From Thermotogaceae bacterium (GTDB lineage Bacteria; Thermotogota; Thermotogae; Thermotogales; Thermotogaceae): DNA of 64,000 bases. Made by a program: the position numbers and the translations under genes. The stretch lies in contig JALWSA010000028.1 in the NCBI GenBank assembly GCA_026993805.1, positions 1-64,000 of the forward strand, written 5' to 3'. Positions 44,870-54,656 of this stretch are shown here, piece after piece. Below the pieces are notes generated by a model that did not search any database, was not told the DNA's origin, and saw only the letters and a list, made by a program, of their open reading frames with translations. Numbering within the stretch: position 1 is the first letter of the stretch; every line of letters starts with the position of its first letter.

Positions 44870-46120
44870 TTGAAAAGAACGCTGATCGTTTTGGTGTTTG
44901 TGATTGTAATTCAGATGGTATTTGCCAATCTCTTAGAGTACTTGCCCGCTGAATTCAACTCTCTGATATATATACCGGATCTTCAGAAAGCTTATGATGC
45001 TTTCAAAAATACTGAAATTGGTGAAGCGTTGATGGACAGTTTGGGCTTCGAAAGTATGGCAGACAATTTGATTAGATCGCAATTCGATCTTTATAACATA
45101 GATACAGATGAATTCTATGCCAAAGTCAAGGAACTAATGATAATTACCTGGAAGGACGGAGCAGCTCTGGCCATGGGGCCCATTGTGAACCACAAAGGTA
45201 TAAGAGATTTCTTCAATGATCTTGGTGTGTTTGAAGAAACCATAACCTATCTTGGAAAGGAATACCATCCCGTCTTGAAAGATCTTGGAGACTACATGGT
45301 TCTGTACGTTGGAGAGCAAGAAAATTTAGAGTCTCTCAAACGCTCCCAGAACAACATTCCAAAGTGGGTAAAGGAGGCCCTAAAGGACCCCAAAGTCTTG
45401 GGAATATCTTTTATGTCTAAAGAAAATGTTTTGGAAACTCATTCTAAGGTTTATTCCGACGGTAAAAAATTGATATTGAAAGGCGAAGCCATTATAGAAG
45501 ATGATGAGCTTCTAAAGGACGTTCGCGGACTCACACCTAAAGGCAGTTTTCCAAAGAGTATGGTGAAAAAGGGTGAAGGTTTTTTAATGGTGAATGTGAG
45601 TAGCGGAAAGGCACTTATGGACCTTTTGGAGACGCTTGGGCTTCAATCTGTTTTGGCGTCTGATAGATGGGACGATTTAGAGAATATTATGGAACCGTTT
45701 TCCGGAAAGATGTTCGCTTCCTTGGAGTATTCCCAAGCACTTTTGAATTTAACTTATGGCGAAAGCGCCACACCATCTGTTTATGTAGAAATTGGGTTTT
45801 CAAAAATTCCTCAGAAGCTTTTGGAGAATCTTAAAGAGAAGTGCCAGAAACTCGGAGGAGAAACCTATGAGTGCGAAGAAGGAAAAGTGGTGCTAAAAGG
45901 GAACACGGTTGTGTTCGAATATCCGGAAGATATGGTGCTCAGTGTTGATGTCAATGAAAAGAAGTTCGGAGAGTTTTACACCGGGAATGAGAGTTTGATG
46001 GTGTTTTTAGATTTTTCCAACTTTTTGAACAACATGTTTGGCTTACAGGTGGATTCACACGCTTTATTGAAAGTATGGCTTGAGGGTAACAAGATAAAGG
46101 TTCAGGGAGAGCTGAGATGA
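44870..46120 (+). CDS. Secreted protein of unknown function (DUF3352-like)
   Basis: 416 residues. Signal peptide LKRTLIVLVFVIVIQMVFA, then ANLLEYLPAEFNSLIYIPDLQKAYDAFKNTEIGEALMDSL, the sort of opening seen in DUF3352-like exported proteins. The rest is alternating helices and strands without catalytic motif; two nearby Cys (about 330-340, KCQKLGGETYEC) may form a disulphide. TTG 44870 is 5 bases after GGAGGTGG. It has its own strong promoter and precedes ppdK by 25 bases. Confidence 0.7.
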   Translation: MKRTLIVLVFVIVIQMVFANLLEYLPAEFNSLIYIPDLQKAYDAFKNTEIGEALMDSLGFESMADNLIRSQFDLYNIDTDEFYAKVKELMIITWKDGAALAMGPIVNHKGIRDFFNDLGVFEETITYLGKEYHPVLKDLGDYMVLYVGEQENLESLKRSQNNIPKWVKEALKDPKVLGISFMSKENVLETHSKVYSDGKKLILKGEAIIEDDELLKDVRGLTPKGSFPKSMVKKGEGFLMVNVSSGKALMDLLETLGLQSVLASDRWDDLENIMEPFSGKMFASLEYSQALLNLTYGESATPSVYVEIGFSKIPQKLLENLKEKCQKLGGETYECEEGKVVLKGNTVVFEYPEDMVLSVDVNEKKFGEFYTGNESLMVFLDFSNFLNNMFGLQVDSHALLKVWLEGNKIKVQGELR

Positions 46121-46145
46121 TATAGAACGGCAAGGAGGTGGAGAA

Positions 46146-48797
46146 ATGAAAAAGTATGTGTACTTTTTCGCCAATGGTAAAGCCGAAGGTAACGCCAAGA
46201 TGAAGGACATTCTTGGAGGAAAAGGAGCAGGTCTTGCAGAGATGACCAACCTTGGTATCCCCGTACCCCCCGGCTTCACCATTTCAACCGAGGTCTGTAA
46301 ATACTACTACGACCACGGTAGAACCTATCCTGAAGGGCTGAAGGAACAAGTAGAAGAAGCCCTTCACAGGCTTGAGGAGGTATCCGGAAAGAAGTTCGGA
46401 AGCCCTGAAAATCCACTTCTCGTGTCCGTCAGGTCCGGTGCAGCAATCTCGATGCCCGGAATGATGGACACCGTTTTGAACCTTGGGCTCAACGACGAAA
46501 CGGTTAAGGGACTTGCCAAACTCACCGGTAACGAGAGATTCGCTTATGATGCTTATAGAAGATTCCTTCAGATGTTTGGAGACATAGTTATGGGAATTGA
46601 CAGGCATAATTTCGAAAAAGAATTGGAGAAGATGAAAGAGGAAAAAGGTGTGAAACTGGATACCGAGCTCGATGCTGAAGACCTGAAAAAGCTCGTTGAA
46701 AGATTCAAGGAGATATACAAAGAGCACGGGAAAGAATTCCCTCAGGATCCTTGGGAACAGCTCTGGAATGCCATAAATGCAGTCTTTGGAAGCTGGATGA
46801 ACGAAAGGGCAGTTACGTACAGAAGGATAAACAACATAAGGGAAGACCAGCTGCTCGGTACAGCGGTCAATGTAGTTATGATGGTATTTGGTAACATGGG
46901 TGAAGACAGCGGTACAGGTGTTGCTTTCACGAGAGATCCGAACACTGGAGAAAAGAAACCCTATGGAGAATTCCTTCCGAATGCGCAGGGTGAGGATGTC
47001 GTTGCCGGTATAAGAACTCCGCTCAAGCTCGACGAACTCAAATCCAGGCTTCCCGAGGTCTACAATCAGCTCATGGATGTGATGCAGAGGCTTGAGAAGC
47101 ACTACAGAGATATGCAGGATATAGAGTTCACGGTTGAAAAAGGAAAACTCTATCTGCTACAGACAAGGTCTGGAAAGAGAACGGCAAAGGCTGCCATAAA
47201 GATAGCTGTTGATATGGTTAAGGAAGGTCTCATAACCAAGGAAGAAGCTATCTTGAGGGTGGAACCCAAACATGTCGAGACGGTTCTTCACCCGATGTTT
47301 GACCCAGCAGAGAAGGCAAAGGCAAAAGTTATTGCAAAGGGACTTCCAGCATCACCCGGTGCGGCTACCGGTAAGGCTGTTTTCAACGCCAAAGTTGCGG
47401 AGGAATGGACCAAAAACGGAGAAAAGGTCATACTCGTCAGACCCGAAACCAGCCCCGAAGATGTCGGGGGAATGGCAGCGGCTCAGGGTATATTGACTTC
47501 CAGGGGCGGTATGACTTCACACGCTGCGGTCGTTGCAAGAGGTATGGGTAAACCAGCGGTTGTCGGAGCTGAAGAAATAAGCGTTGACGAAGAAAAGAAA
47601 GAGCTCAGAGTTGGGGATGTTGTGGTGAAAGAAGGAGAATGGATCTCAATAGACGGTGCAACCGGGGAAGTTCTCTTAGGTCAGGTAAAGACCATAGAAC
47701 AGCAAGGGCTTTCTGGTGAGCTTGCAGAACTCCTCAGCTGGGCCGATGAGCTGAGAAGACTCGGAGTGCGCGCGAACGCCGACATACCGAGAGACGCCAA
47801 GGTGGCGAGAGAGTTCGGAGCAGAAGGAATAGGCCTTTGCAGAACCGAGCACATGTTCTTTGAGAAAGACAGGATTCCCAAGATGAGGAAGATGATCGTT
47901 GCAAGAACAGAAGAGGAAAGGGAAAGGGCTCTCGACGAGCTTTTGCCTCTCCAGAAGGAAGACTTTAAAGGTCTTTTCAGGGAAATGAAGGGATACCCAG
48001 TTACCATAAGGCTCCTTGATCCGCCACTCCACGAATTCTTGCCACACGAAGATGATCAGATAGAGCAGGTTGCAAAAGACCTTGGCATATCCGCACAGGA
48101 GCTCAAAGAAGTCGTTGAAGCACTCCAGGAGTTTAACCCGATGCTCGGGCACAGAGGCTGTCGCTTGGCCATAACCTATCCCGAAATAGCCGTCATGCAG
48201 ACCAAAGCGATCATAGGAGCTGCTATAGAGCTTAAAAAAGAAGAGGGACTCGAAGTTGAGCCTGAGATAATGATTCCGCTCGTTGGCCACGTGAACGAGA
48301 TAAAGTACCTCAAAGAGATCATAAAGAAGACGGCAGACGAGATGATAAAGGAAGCAGGGGTCGAGCTCAAGTACAAGATAGGAACGATGATTGAGGTTCC
48401 CAGAGCTGCGGTCACCGCGGATCAGATAGCGCAGGAAGCCGAATTCTTCAGTTTTGGAACGAACGACCTTACTCAGATGACTTTCGCGTTCTCGAGGGAC
48501 GATATAGGGAAGTTCCTCCCCGAATATCTCGATAAGAAGATCCTCGAATTCGATCCGTTCAAAACGCTCGACAGAGACGGAGTTGGTGCACTGGTCAGGA
48601 TGGCTTCTGAGAAAGGTAAGGCGGTGCGTCCAGATCTTAAGGTCGGTGTGTGTGGAGAGCATGGAGGAGATCCCGCTTCGATAGAGTTCTTCAACACGAT
48701 ACCACAGCTCGACTATGTCTCCTGCTCGCCATACAGGGTACCAGTTGCAAGACTTGCGGCGGCTCAGGCAGAGGTCAGAAGGAAGATGGCAAACTGA
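46146..48797 (+). CDS. ppdK: Pyruvate, phosphate dikinase
   Basis: 883 residues. It interconverts pyruvate, ATP and Pi with PEP, AMP and PPi. The N-terminal ATP-grasp domain (KDILGGKGAGLAEMTNLGIPVPPGFTIS, then VSVRSGAAISMPGMMDTVLNLGLN) is followed by the swivelling phospho-His domain (GGMTSHAAVVARGMGKPAVVG near 455) and the C-terminal PEP/pyruvate barrel (GLCRTEHMFFEKDR, VCGEHGGDP with the catalytic Cys). In Thermotogota it works in glycolysis/gluconeogenesis with PPi. RBS AAGGAGGTGG. Strong terminator follows. Confidence 0.97.
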   Translation: MKKYVYFFANGKAEGNAKMKDILGGKGAGLAEMTNLGIPVPPGFTISTEVCKYYYDHGRTYPEGLKEQVEEALHRLEEVSGKKFGSPENPLLVSVRSGAAISMPGMMDTVLNLGLNDETVKGLAKLTGNERFAYDAYRRFLQMFGDIVMGIDRHNFEKELEKMKEEKGVKLDTELDAEDLKKLVERFKEIYKEHGKEFPQDPWEQLWNAINAVFGSWMNERAVTYRRINNIREDQLLGTAVNVVMMVFGNMGEDSGTGVAFTRDPNTGEKKPYGEFLPNAQGEDVVAGIRTPLKLDELKSRLPEVYNQLMDVMQRLEKHYRDMQDIEFTVEKGKLYLLQTRSGKRTAKAAIKIAVDMVKEGLITKEEAILRVEPKHVETVLHPMFDPAEKAKAKVIAKGLPASPGAATGKAVFNAKVAEEWTKNGEKVILVRPETSPEDVGGMAAAQGILTSRGGMTSHAAVVARGMGKPAVVGAEEISVDEEKKELRVGDVVVKEGEWISIDGATGEVLLGQVKTIEQQGLSGELAELLSWADELRRLGVRANADIPRDAKVAREFGAEGIGLCRTEHMFFEKDRIPKMRKMIVARTEEERERALDELLPLQKEDFKGLFREMKGYPVTIRLLDPPLHEFLPHEDDQIEQVAKDLGISAQELKEVVEALQEFNPMLGHRGCRLAITYPEIAVMQTKAIIGAAIELKKEEGLEVEPEIMIPLVGHVNEIKYLKEIIKKTADEMIKEAGVELKYKIGTMIEVPRAAVTADQIAQEAEFFSFGTNDLTQMTFAFSRDDIGKFLPEYLDKKILEFDPFKTLDRDGVGALVRMASEKGKAVRPDLKVGVCGEHGGDPASIEFFNTIPQLDYVSCSPYRVPVARLAAAQAEVRRKMAN

Positions 48798-48817
48798 AAA
48801 AGCAAGCCAAAAATGAG

Positions 48818-48845
48818 GCGGGGCCGTTACGGGCCCCGCTTTTTT
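48818..48845 (+). terminator. Terminator after ppdK
   Basis: GCGGGGCC (48818-48825), 6-base loop, GGCCCCGC (48832-48839), then TTTTTT. Confidence 0.9.
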
Positions 48846-48849
48846 ACAG

Positions 48850-48858
48850 TGGTAGAAT
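48850..48858 (+). promoter_or_regulatory. Extended -10 for rarA
   Basis: TGGTAGAAT directly after the ppdK terminator T-run and about 20 bases before the rarA GTG. The terminator stem occupies the -35 region. Confidence 0.4.
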
Positions 48859-48878
48859 TGTGTGGGAGGGACACTTCC

Positions 48879-50015
48879 GTGGAGAGCCTGGAAAGGTTTA
48901 CCCCCAAAAAGATCGATGAAATTTACGGACAAGATCATCTTTTAGGCCCTGGTAGGCCGCTGAGAAACATGATTTCGTCGGGCAGAATGCATAGTTGCAT
49001 AATCTACGGTCCACCGGGAACGGGCAAAACATCACTTCTGAAGATAATCAAGAGCAGAATTGTCGGGGAAGTGTATCATATATCTGCATCAACGACCCCT
49101 GTTACAACTTTGAAAAAAATAGTTCAAAGAGCGAAGGAACTTGCTCGGTATGGAAAGAAGACACTACTTCTTTTGGATGAAATTCACAATGTGAAAAGAA
49201 ATGATCAGAGAATCTTTTTGGAACCGTTAGAGAAGAACTATATCGTTCTCGTGGCAACTACTACGGAATCGCCCTCTCATTATGTGATAGATCCGCTTCT
49301 TTCAAGAATGCGGGTGTTTTATTTTAAAAAGTTGAGTGAAGAAGCCCTTGTCAAGGTTTTGAAGAGGGCCTTGAGAATACTGGGAAAAGAATTGGATGAG
49401 GAATCTCTCCACGCCATAGCTTCTCTTTCCGATGGAGATGCTCGGAAAGCCCTCATTTCCCTTATCAATGTTATTGAAGGCGGAGAGGCTGAGAAAAAGG
49501 ATGTTTTCACAAAAAAAGAGCATTATAACCTGATATCAGCTTTCATAAAGAGTGTAAGGGGATCAGATCCAGACGCCGCCATCTATTATCTGGCAAGAAT
49601 GCTCGAGCTTGGAGAGGATCCAAGATTCATAGCTCGCCGGCTTGTCATACTGGCGAGTGAAGATATAGGGCTGGCTGATAGGATGGCTCTTCCCATAGCT
49701 GTAGCTGCAGCTCAGGCTGTAGAGATGGTGGGACTCCCGGAGGCCGAGATAAACCTTGCCCACGCGACTTTGTATTTGGCTCTGGCTCCAAAGAGCAACT
49801 CGGCCTACATGGCTCTGAAGAGAGCGAAAGAAGCCGCATCAAAGCCGTCAGAAGTTCCCAAACATCTCAAAAACCTCCCTGACAGTGGATACAAGTACCC
49901 TCACGACTATGGAGGATGGGTGGAACAGCGTTACCTCCCTGAAAATGTGGAGGGTCCCTTCTACGTTTCCAGCTCTCAGGATATCAAATCGTGGCTTCAG
50001 GAAAGAAAGAAATGA
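48879..50015 (+). CDS. rarA: Replication-associated recombination protein A (RarA/MgsA)
   Basis: 378 residues, clamp-loader-like AAA+ ATPase that works at stalled forks. Walker A GPPGTGKT (44-51), Walker B LLLLDEIHNVKRNDQ, sensor 1 ATTTESPSHYVI, an arginine-finger region LLSRMRVFYF, then the RarA C-terminal block with FIARRLVILASEDIGLADRMAL and the ending YKYPHDYGGWVEQRYLPE. Slightly shorter than the usual 420-440 residues because the N-terminal leader is short. GTG 48879 after GGGAGGGA is selected; a longer frame would run through the terminator. Confidence 0.93.
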   Translation: MESLERFTPKKIDEIYGQDHLLGPGRPLRNMISSGRMHSCIIYGPPGTGKTSLLKIIKSRIVGEVYHISASTTPVTTLKKIVQRAKELARYGKKTLLLLDEIHNVKRNDQRIFLEPLEKNYIVLVATTTESPSHYVIDPLLSRMRVFYFKKLSEEALVKVLKRALRILGKELDEESLHAIASLSDGDARKALISLINVIEGGEAEKKDVFTKKEHYNLISAFIKSVRGSDPDAAIYYLARMLELGEDPRFIARRLVILASEDIGLADRMALPIAVAAAQAVEMVGLPEAEINLAHATLYLALAPKSNSAYMALKRAKEAASKPSEVPKHLKNLPDSGYKYPHDYGGWVEQRYLPENVEGPFYVSSSQDIKSWLQERKK

Positions 50016-50048
50016 GATATAGAAATCGCGTTAAAAAGGAGCAGCTTT

Positions 50049-51878
50049 TCAAGACTCGAATAGCCTCAAAATTTTGTGTAATTTCTCCAAACTTTGTCTA
50101 AGTCCGCCTTCTCTATTTCTCGCTTTCCACAGTCTTTTGAATTCATCTTCCACCCTGTGAAACTCATCCAGCAGAGTTCTTTTTTCAGACTCTTTTGGTT
50201 CTTTTATTCCTGCTTGCTCTGCTTCCAAGAACACTTTGGCTATTTTCAGAGATAAAGCCGCCATATCTGCTCCGTTGATGATTTCATCCTTAACAATCTC
50301 TCCTCCGAGTCCACTTATCTGACATTTTTTAACAGTGCTTTTTGCCCTTTCCAGGTCATTTATTATTTCACCAATTGTAGTAAGACGTATTTTTTCAAGA
50401 TATTGGGAGCCATCAAATAGTTTTTCTGCCCATAAAAGTGGTGCTGCTATTGTTGATACATTTGGAACTTGAAACTCCATTTTGAGGTAGAGATTACCAA
50501 GATCTTTCAAAATTTCACCGACACGCATTGCCTTGTCTTTGAAGACAAAGAGCGATAGCACTTTTTCTAAGTTCGGATAATCTTCCACGTTCCATCCAAG
50601 AATTGCTCCCCAAATCATGCCGGGTATGGAAAAGGGAAGATGTTGCCAGTGACCATTATCGCCCCAATCAGTGGTTAGTATCCCAATAGCTCCCCATTTT
50701 CTCCCATTTTGCGCTGCATTCAGAACATTTTTCTTCATGTTTTCGTACCTTCCAATAATGGAGTTCCAAGAAGATGTGCCAGGACACACATAAAATGACA
50801 GGCCAGTTTTGGAAAAGAGCTCGCATTCTTTTTCAAAGGGGTGGTCGGCTTCATATCCCCAGATTAAAGGAACCACATCGCTTGGAAGCTCTTTTACAAG
50901 ATCCGGGTGATTTTTGATTATGTCTCCCCAGAACAACATAGTTTTGCCATGTTTTTTAACAAGCTTGTAGATTCTCATCAAAAAGTCAAGATAGACTCTG
51001 CCATTTCCATATCTCTTGCATAGTTCTTTGCTTTTTCCTTGGCAAAGATCGAATGTTTCGTCACAGCCAACGTTGAACTTGTCGCTTGAAAAATGAGGGA
51101 GGAGCTCCTCATAAAGCCTGTCGATGAATTCGATGGATTCTTTGACAGCAGGTGATAAAGAAAAGGGATGATTCCACTTTTCACCCCACGGAGAAACGAA
51201 GCCATCTTCAACTTCTGCCATGTGTTTGTATTCATCGTGTACGAGCCATTTTTCCATGTGACCAAAAGAGTTCTGATTTGGAACAAGTTCAATGAACTTT
51301 GAAGCCGCGTACCGATCGAGTTCTAATATGTCTTCACTCGTAAGAGGGGAATAATCTCTCCATACTTTCTCATGTTCTCTGTATGCGAAAGTGTGTTCAG
51401 TATAAAGCTGGATTTGATTTACCTTGAAGATGGCGAGTATATCTATGAGCATCTTCAACGTGGAGAGTTTTGGCACCTTATCTCTGCTTATGTCGATCAT
51501 AATCCCTCTTTCTCTGAAGTCTGGATGGTCTTTTACATAAAGGCCTTCTATCTTGCCATTTGACTGCATCAAAATCTGTTTTAATGTCATCATTCCATAG
51601 AAGCAGCCCGCGTCCGAACCCCCAATGATTGAAATCCCATGTGGATTTATTTTTAAAATATATCCCTGGGGATGATCGATAACGTTGGGATCGACCACGA
51701 TGGAAATGGTCGTTCTTTTTCCGTTATATGAGCTCACTCGATGACCAGGCAACAGCTCTTTCAAATCTTTTGCAGCTTCAAAGAGTGCCTTTGAGTTTAT
51801 GTAGATGTAGCCTCTCTCGGGAATAGAGAAGCTTTCAGAAGTGTGAACGATATTTTTAGGAATGGGGGCGAGTATCAA
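50049..51878 (-). CDS. GH20 beta-hexosaminidase family protein, cytoplasmic
   Basis: 609 residues. The N-terminal GH20b-like alpha/beta domain (about 1-115, PQGYILKINPHGISIIGGSDAGCFYGMMTLKQIL) leads into the barrel opening FRERGIMIDISRDKVPKLST. The catalytic Asp-Glu pair is Asp273-Glu274 in FNVGCDETFDL. There is no signal peptide, so it would act on an imported aminosugar disaccharide. The helical C-terminal 120 residues are not typical hexosaminidase. TTG start behind AGGAGGTAG. It stands alone, convergent with rarA. Confidence 0.85.
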   Translation of the reverse strand: MILAPIPKNIVHTSESFSIPERGYIYINSKALFEAAKDLKELLPGHRVSSYNGKRTTISIVVDPNVIDHPQGYILKINPHGISIIGGSDAGCFYGMMTLKQILMQSNGKIEGLYVKDHPDFRERGIMIDISRDKVPKLSTLKMLIDILAIFKVNQIQLYTEHTFAYREHEKVWRDYSPLTSEDILELDRYAASKFIELVPNQNSFGHMEKWLVHDEYKHMAEVEDGFVSPWGEKWNHPFSLSPAVKESIEFIDRLYEELLPHFSSDKFNVGCDETFDLCQGKSKELCKRYGNGRVYLDFLMRIYKLVKKHGKTMLFWGDIIKNHPDLVKELPSDVVPLIWGYEADHPFEKECELFSKTGLSFYVCPGTSSWNSIIGRYENMKKNVLNAAQNGRKWGAIGILTTDWGDNGHWQHLPFSIPGMIWGAILGWNVEDYPNLEKVLSLFVFKDKAMRVGEILKDLGNLYLKMEFQVPNVSTIAAPLLWAEKLFDGSQYLEKIRLTTIGEIINDLERAKSTVKKCQISGLGGEIVKDEIINGADMAALSLKIAKVFLEAEQAGIKEPKESEKRTLLDEFHRVEDEFKRLWKARNREGGLRQSLEKLHKILRLFES

Positions 51879-51914
51879 CGGTACTACCTCCTCTTACAAT
51901 TTTTTTCGAAACTC

Positions 51915-51923
51915 ATTGTAACA
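51915..51923 (-). promoter_or_regulatory. Extended -10 for the GH20 gene
   Basis: TGTTACAAT on the minus strand, about 37 bases before the TTG start. Confidence 0.5.
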
Positions 51924-51961
51924 TAAGAATTCCAGATGATTTCAGAGTTTGGTCGTAAAAG

Positions 51962-51970
51962 TGATATCAT
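51962..51970 (+). promoter_or_regulatory. Extended -10 for the uridine-kinase-like gene
   Basis: TGATATCAT, TGn plus TATCAT, about 42 bases before the ATG at 52012; only a weak -35 (TTTCAG) is present. Confidence 0.45.
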
Positions 51971-52011
51971 CGAATCTACCACCACAAGCAAACATTTCAG
52001 GGGGTGAGAGA

Positions 52012-53688
52012 ATGGAAAAGATAACGCTTCACTTTGTCGATGACGACCGGGTTGTTGAGGTTGAGAAAGGAAGCAATCTGATGAACTTCGTTGATGAATA
52101 CAGAAAGTTCTATAAATCCGAGATAGTTGCGGCAAAGCTCAACACCATCATGGTAGAGCTTACGCGTCCTCTGGATAGAGGCGGGAAGGTAAGGTTCATA
52201 GACTTGACATCACCTGATGGAATAAGAATTTACCAGCGAGGGCTTCTCTTTGTCCTTCAGATGGCTGTTGAGGATCTCTTCCCAAACTTAAGACTCAGGG
52301 TTTTGCACTCACTTTCCGGTTCTCTTTACTGTGAGTTACTGGACGAGGACGGAAAGATATACATACCGACGAAGGTGGATTTGGATAGGATAAAAGATAG
52401 GATGAAAGAAATCGTCGATAGCGATATGAAGATTGAAAAGATAACGCTTTACAAGGATGAAGCTCGGGAGCTTTTCAGAAAATTGGGATTTGAAGCAAAA
52501 GTCAAGCTTATGGACTTCAGAAAGAAAAAGACGATAAAAGTCTACAAATGTGGCGATCATTACAACTACTTCTACGGGTATATGCCTCCCAGCACTGGGA
52601 GTATAAAACTCTTCGATTTGAGGCTTTACGAACCGGGCTTCAGAGTTCTCCATCCAACTACGTCCAGTCCCAATGGTTTGCCACCCTACAAAGAACTCAG
52701 AAAATTCAACTCGGTTTTCATAGAATATGCCCGATGGCTTGGAATAATGGAGATAAGCCATGTTGGGGATCTGAACAGGATAATAACAAAAGGAGAAAGG
52801 GCAGTGGCAGATCTCATACTTCTTGCAGAAGCGTTGCATGAAAAGAGGATTTCCAACATTGCTGATGAGTTCAAGAGGAAAGGAACTGCAAGATTGATTC
52901 TCATCGCTGGACCATCCTCTTCTGGCAAAACGACTTTTGCAAAGCGACTTGCCATACAACTTAGAGTGAATGGATACAGGCCAGTCGCCATCTCACTCGA
53001 TGACTACTTTGTAGACAGAGAAAAGACCCCAAGAGATGAAAATGGAAACTACGATTTCGAGGCACTTGGAGCCATAGACGTGCCGCTATTCAACGAGCAT
53101 TTGTTAGCACTCTTTGAAGGCAAGGAAGTGGAGATCCCGAAGTATGACTTCAAGGCCGGTAAGAGAAGACATGGAAGGAAGTTGAAGATAGAAAAGGATC
53201 AGGTAATTATAGTAGAGGGGATACATGGTCTTAACCCGAAGCTCACAGCCCAGATACCTGAGGAGCTCAAGTTCAGGATATACGTTAGCGCTCTAACACA
53301 GGTAAACCTTGACGATATGAACAGAATGTCCACAACGGATACGAGACTCATAAGAAGGATGGTGAGAGATTATAAGTTCAGGGGACATTCCGCCCTTGAT
53401 ACACTGAAGATGTGGCCAAATGTAAGAAGGGGGGAGGAAAGGAATATTTTCCCATACCAGGAAGAAGCCGATGCGATGTTTAACTCTGCTTTGATCTACG
53501 AACTACCAGTTTTGAAGATATTTGCCGAGCAGCTTCTCGCACAAGTCCCGGAGAGTGCTGAGGAATATTCGGAAGCTCTGAGACTTCTTAAGGTTTTAGA
53601 TTACTTTTTGCCTATAACCAATTTGGAAGATATACCACGGAACTCCATCTTGAGAGAATTCATAGGAAGGAGTATATTCAAATACTGA
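52012..53688 (+). CDS. Uridine kinase-like P-loop protein with TGS and tRNA-synthetase SAD-like domains
   Basis: 558 residues. Domains: TGS (about 1-65), a ThrRS/AlaRS second-additional-domain-like part (about 70-270), then a phosphoribulokinase/uridine kinase domain with Walker A AGPSSSGKTTFAKRL near 300 and SLDDYFVDREKTPRDENGNYDFE. The same combination is known in Thermotoga maritima. The His-rich tRNA-editing centre (HxxxH ... C) of the SAD is not evident. It presumably phosphorylates a nucleoside or related compound; substrate unproven. ATG 52012 after GGGGTGAG. Confidence 0.88.
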   Translation: MEKITLHFVDDDRVVEVEKGSNLMNFVDEYRKFYKSEIVAAKLNTIMVELTRPLDRGGKVRFIDLTSPDGIRIYQRGLLFVLQMAVEDLFPNLRLRVLHSLSGSLYCELLDEDGKIYIPTKVDLDRIKDRMKEIVDSDMKIEKITLYKDEARELFRKLGFEAKVKLMDFRKKKTIKVYKCGDHYNYFYGYMPPSTGSIKLFDLRLYEPGFRVLHPTTSSPNGLPPYKELRKFNSVFIEYARWLGIMEISHVGDLNRIITKGERAVADLILLAEALHEKRISNIADEFKRKGTARLILIAGPSSSGKTTFAKRLAIQLRVNGYRPVAISLDDYFVDREKTPRDENGNYDFEALGAIDVPLFNEHLLALFEGKEVEIPKYDFKAGKRRHGRKLKIEKDQVIIVEGIHGLNPKLTAQIPEELKFRIYVSALTQVNLDDMNRMSTTDTRLIRRMVRDYKFRGHSALDTLKMWPNVRRGEERNIFPYQEEADAMFNSALIYELPVLKIFAEQLLAQVPESAEEYSEALRLLKVLDYFLPITNLEDIPRNSILREFIGRSIFKY

Positions 53689-54656
53689 TGAGAAAAGCGA
53701 TCCTGTTTTTACTAATCCCTCTGGTTCTTTTTGGAGTAGATCTCAGGGTAGGTAGGGAAGTGCTCTTTTCTTCCCAGAGTGGTATGTTGAGCTTTGACAA
53801 CATTGTACTCATAATCCAAGCCATTTCTGAGCTTTTGGAGTATCCACCGCCAAAAATCGTCAGTAATGAGAACTTCACAGCCCTGGAGTTCAACGATAAA
53901 GTCATAGGCTACGATGGAAAGAGTATGATCTTGGGAGAGGGCAAGCCCCAGACGGAGTTTCTTACTCCGAAAGAATTTCTTGAATTTTTTTACATACCAT
54001 ATGTATATGAATCGAATTCCTATATAGTGCCTGAATGCATGATCCTAAACTTGAGGAAAATCGGTGGCAGTCTTGAAGTAACCTATGTTGGGAATCCTGC
54101 GTTCATTTACAGAATGTCCGGGGATAGTTTGGTGATCCTTTCAACCGGATATGTCTTTTATTCCGGAGAGATCTATGGACCAGGTGAGACTATAAGCAGG
54201 TTTCGGGTGCGTGGGTACGAGATCGGAAAGGTGTTGGAGGGAGAAGGAAAAGATGTGGTAAAGCTTGTTAAAGCAGGCGAAGGTAAAAAGATACTGATGT
54301 TCCCATATGGCAGCTCCCTAATAAAGCCGCTTTCTCCGTTAGGACTGGGGGTGATTCTTGCAAAGGGAAAGGGGAGCGTAATAGTCCGGCCGCCGGCACC
54401 CGAACTCAAGGGGTTAGATATAGAATCCTTTGAAAATGGAAAGAAAATTGGAGAATCGCTTGCAAGAAAACTGGGGTACACTTTTGAAATATGTCCTGTT
54501 GTTGGTGTACCACCTGGTTCCACTTACCTTCTTGTTCTTCTTAAGAGCGAGAATGATTGGAAGAATTTGGCAGAAATTCTAAGGGAGTTGAGTGGTATTG
54601 AGAAGACCATTGATTATACCGATACTTTTGATAGTCTCCCTGTCCTTGAGCATTGA
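53688..54656 (+). CDS. Secreted protein with stalk-like N-terminal domain, unknown function
   Basis: 322 residues. Signal peptide MRKAILFLLIPLVLFG; residues about 20-120 (FDNIVLIIQAISELLEYPPPK ... TPKEFLEFFYIPYVYESNSYIV) have the short helix-strand look of copper-amine-oxidase-like stalk domains common in cell-wall proteins. The C-terminal half (about 190-310: ILMFPYGSSLIKPL, GESLARKLGYTFEIC, PPGSTYLLVLLKSE) has the strand-helix order and general look of an N-acetylmuramoyl-L-alanine amidase fold, but the zinc His/Glu residues are not found, so any such activity is unlikely. It overlaps the kinase gene by TGATG. Confidence 0.6.
   Translation: MRKAILFLLIPLVLFGVDLRVGREVLFSSQSGMLSFDNIVLIIQAISELLEYPPPKIVSNENFTALEFNDKVIGYDGKSMILGEGKPQTEFLTPKEFLEFFYIPYVYESNSYIVPECMILNLRKIGGSLEVTYVGNPAFIYRMSGDSLVILSTGYVFYSGEIYGPGETISRFRVRGYEIGKVLEGEGKDVVKLVKAGEGKKILMFPYGSSLIKPLSPLGLGVILAKGKGSVIVRPPAPELKGLDIESFENGKKIGESLARKLGYTFEICPVVGVPPGSTYLLVLLKSENDWKNLAEILRELSGIEKTIDYTDTFDSLPVLEH

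Noticed and set aside
47676-48938. 420-codon open frame antisense to ppdK
   Set aside because: It is an echo of ppdK's codon bias; no ribosome site, no family pattern, and it crosses the ppdK terminator.
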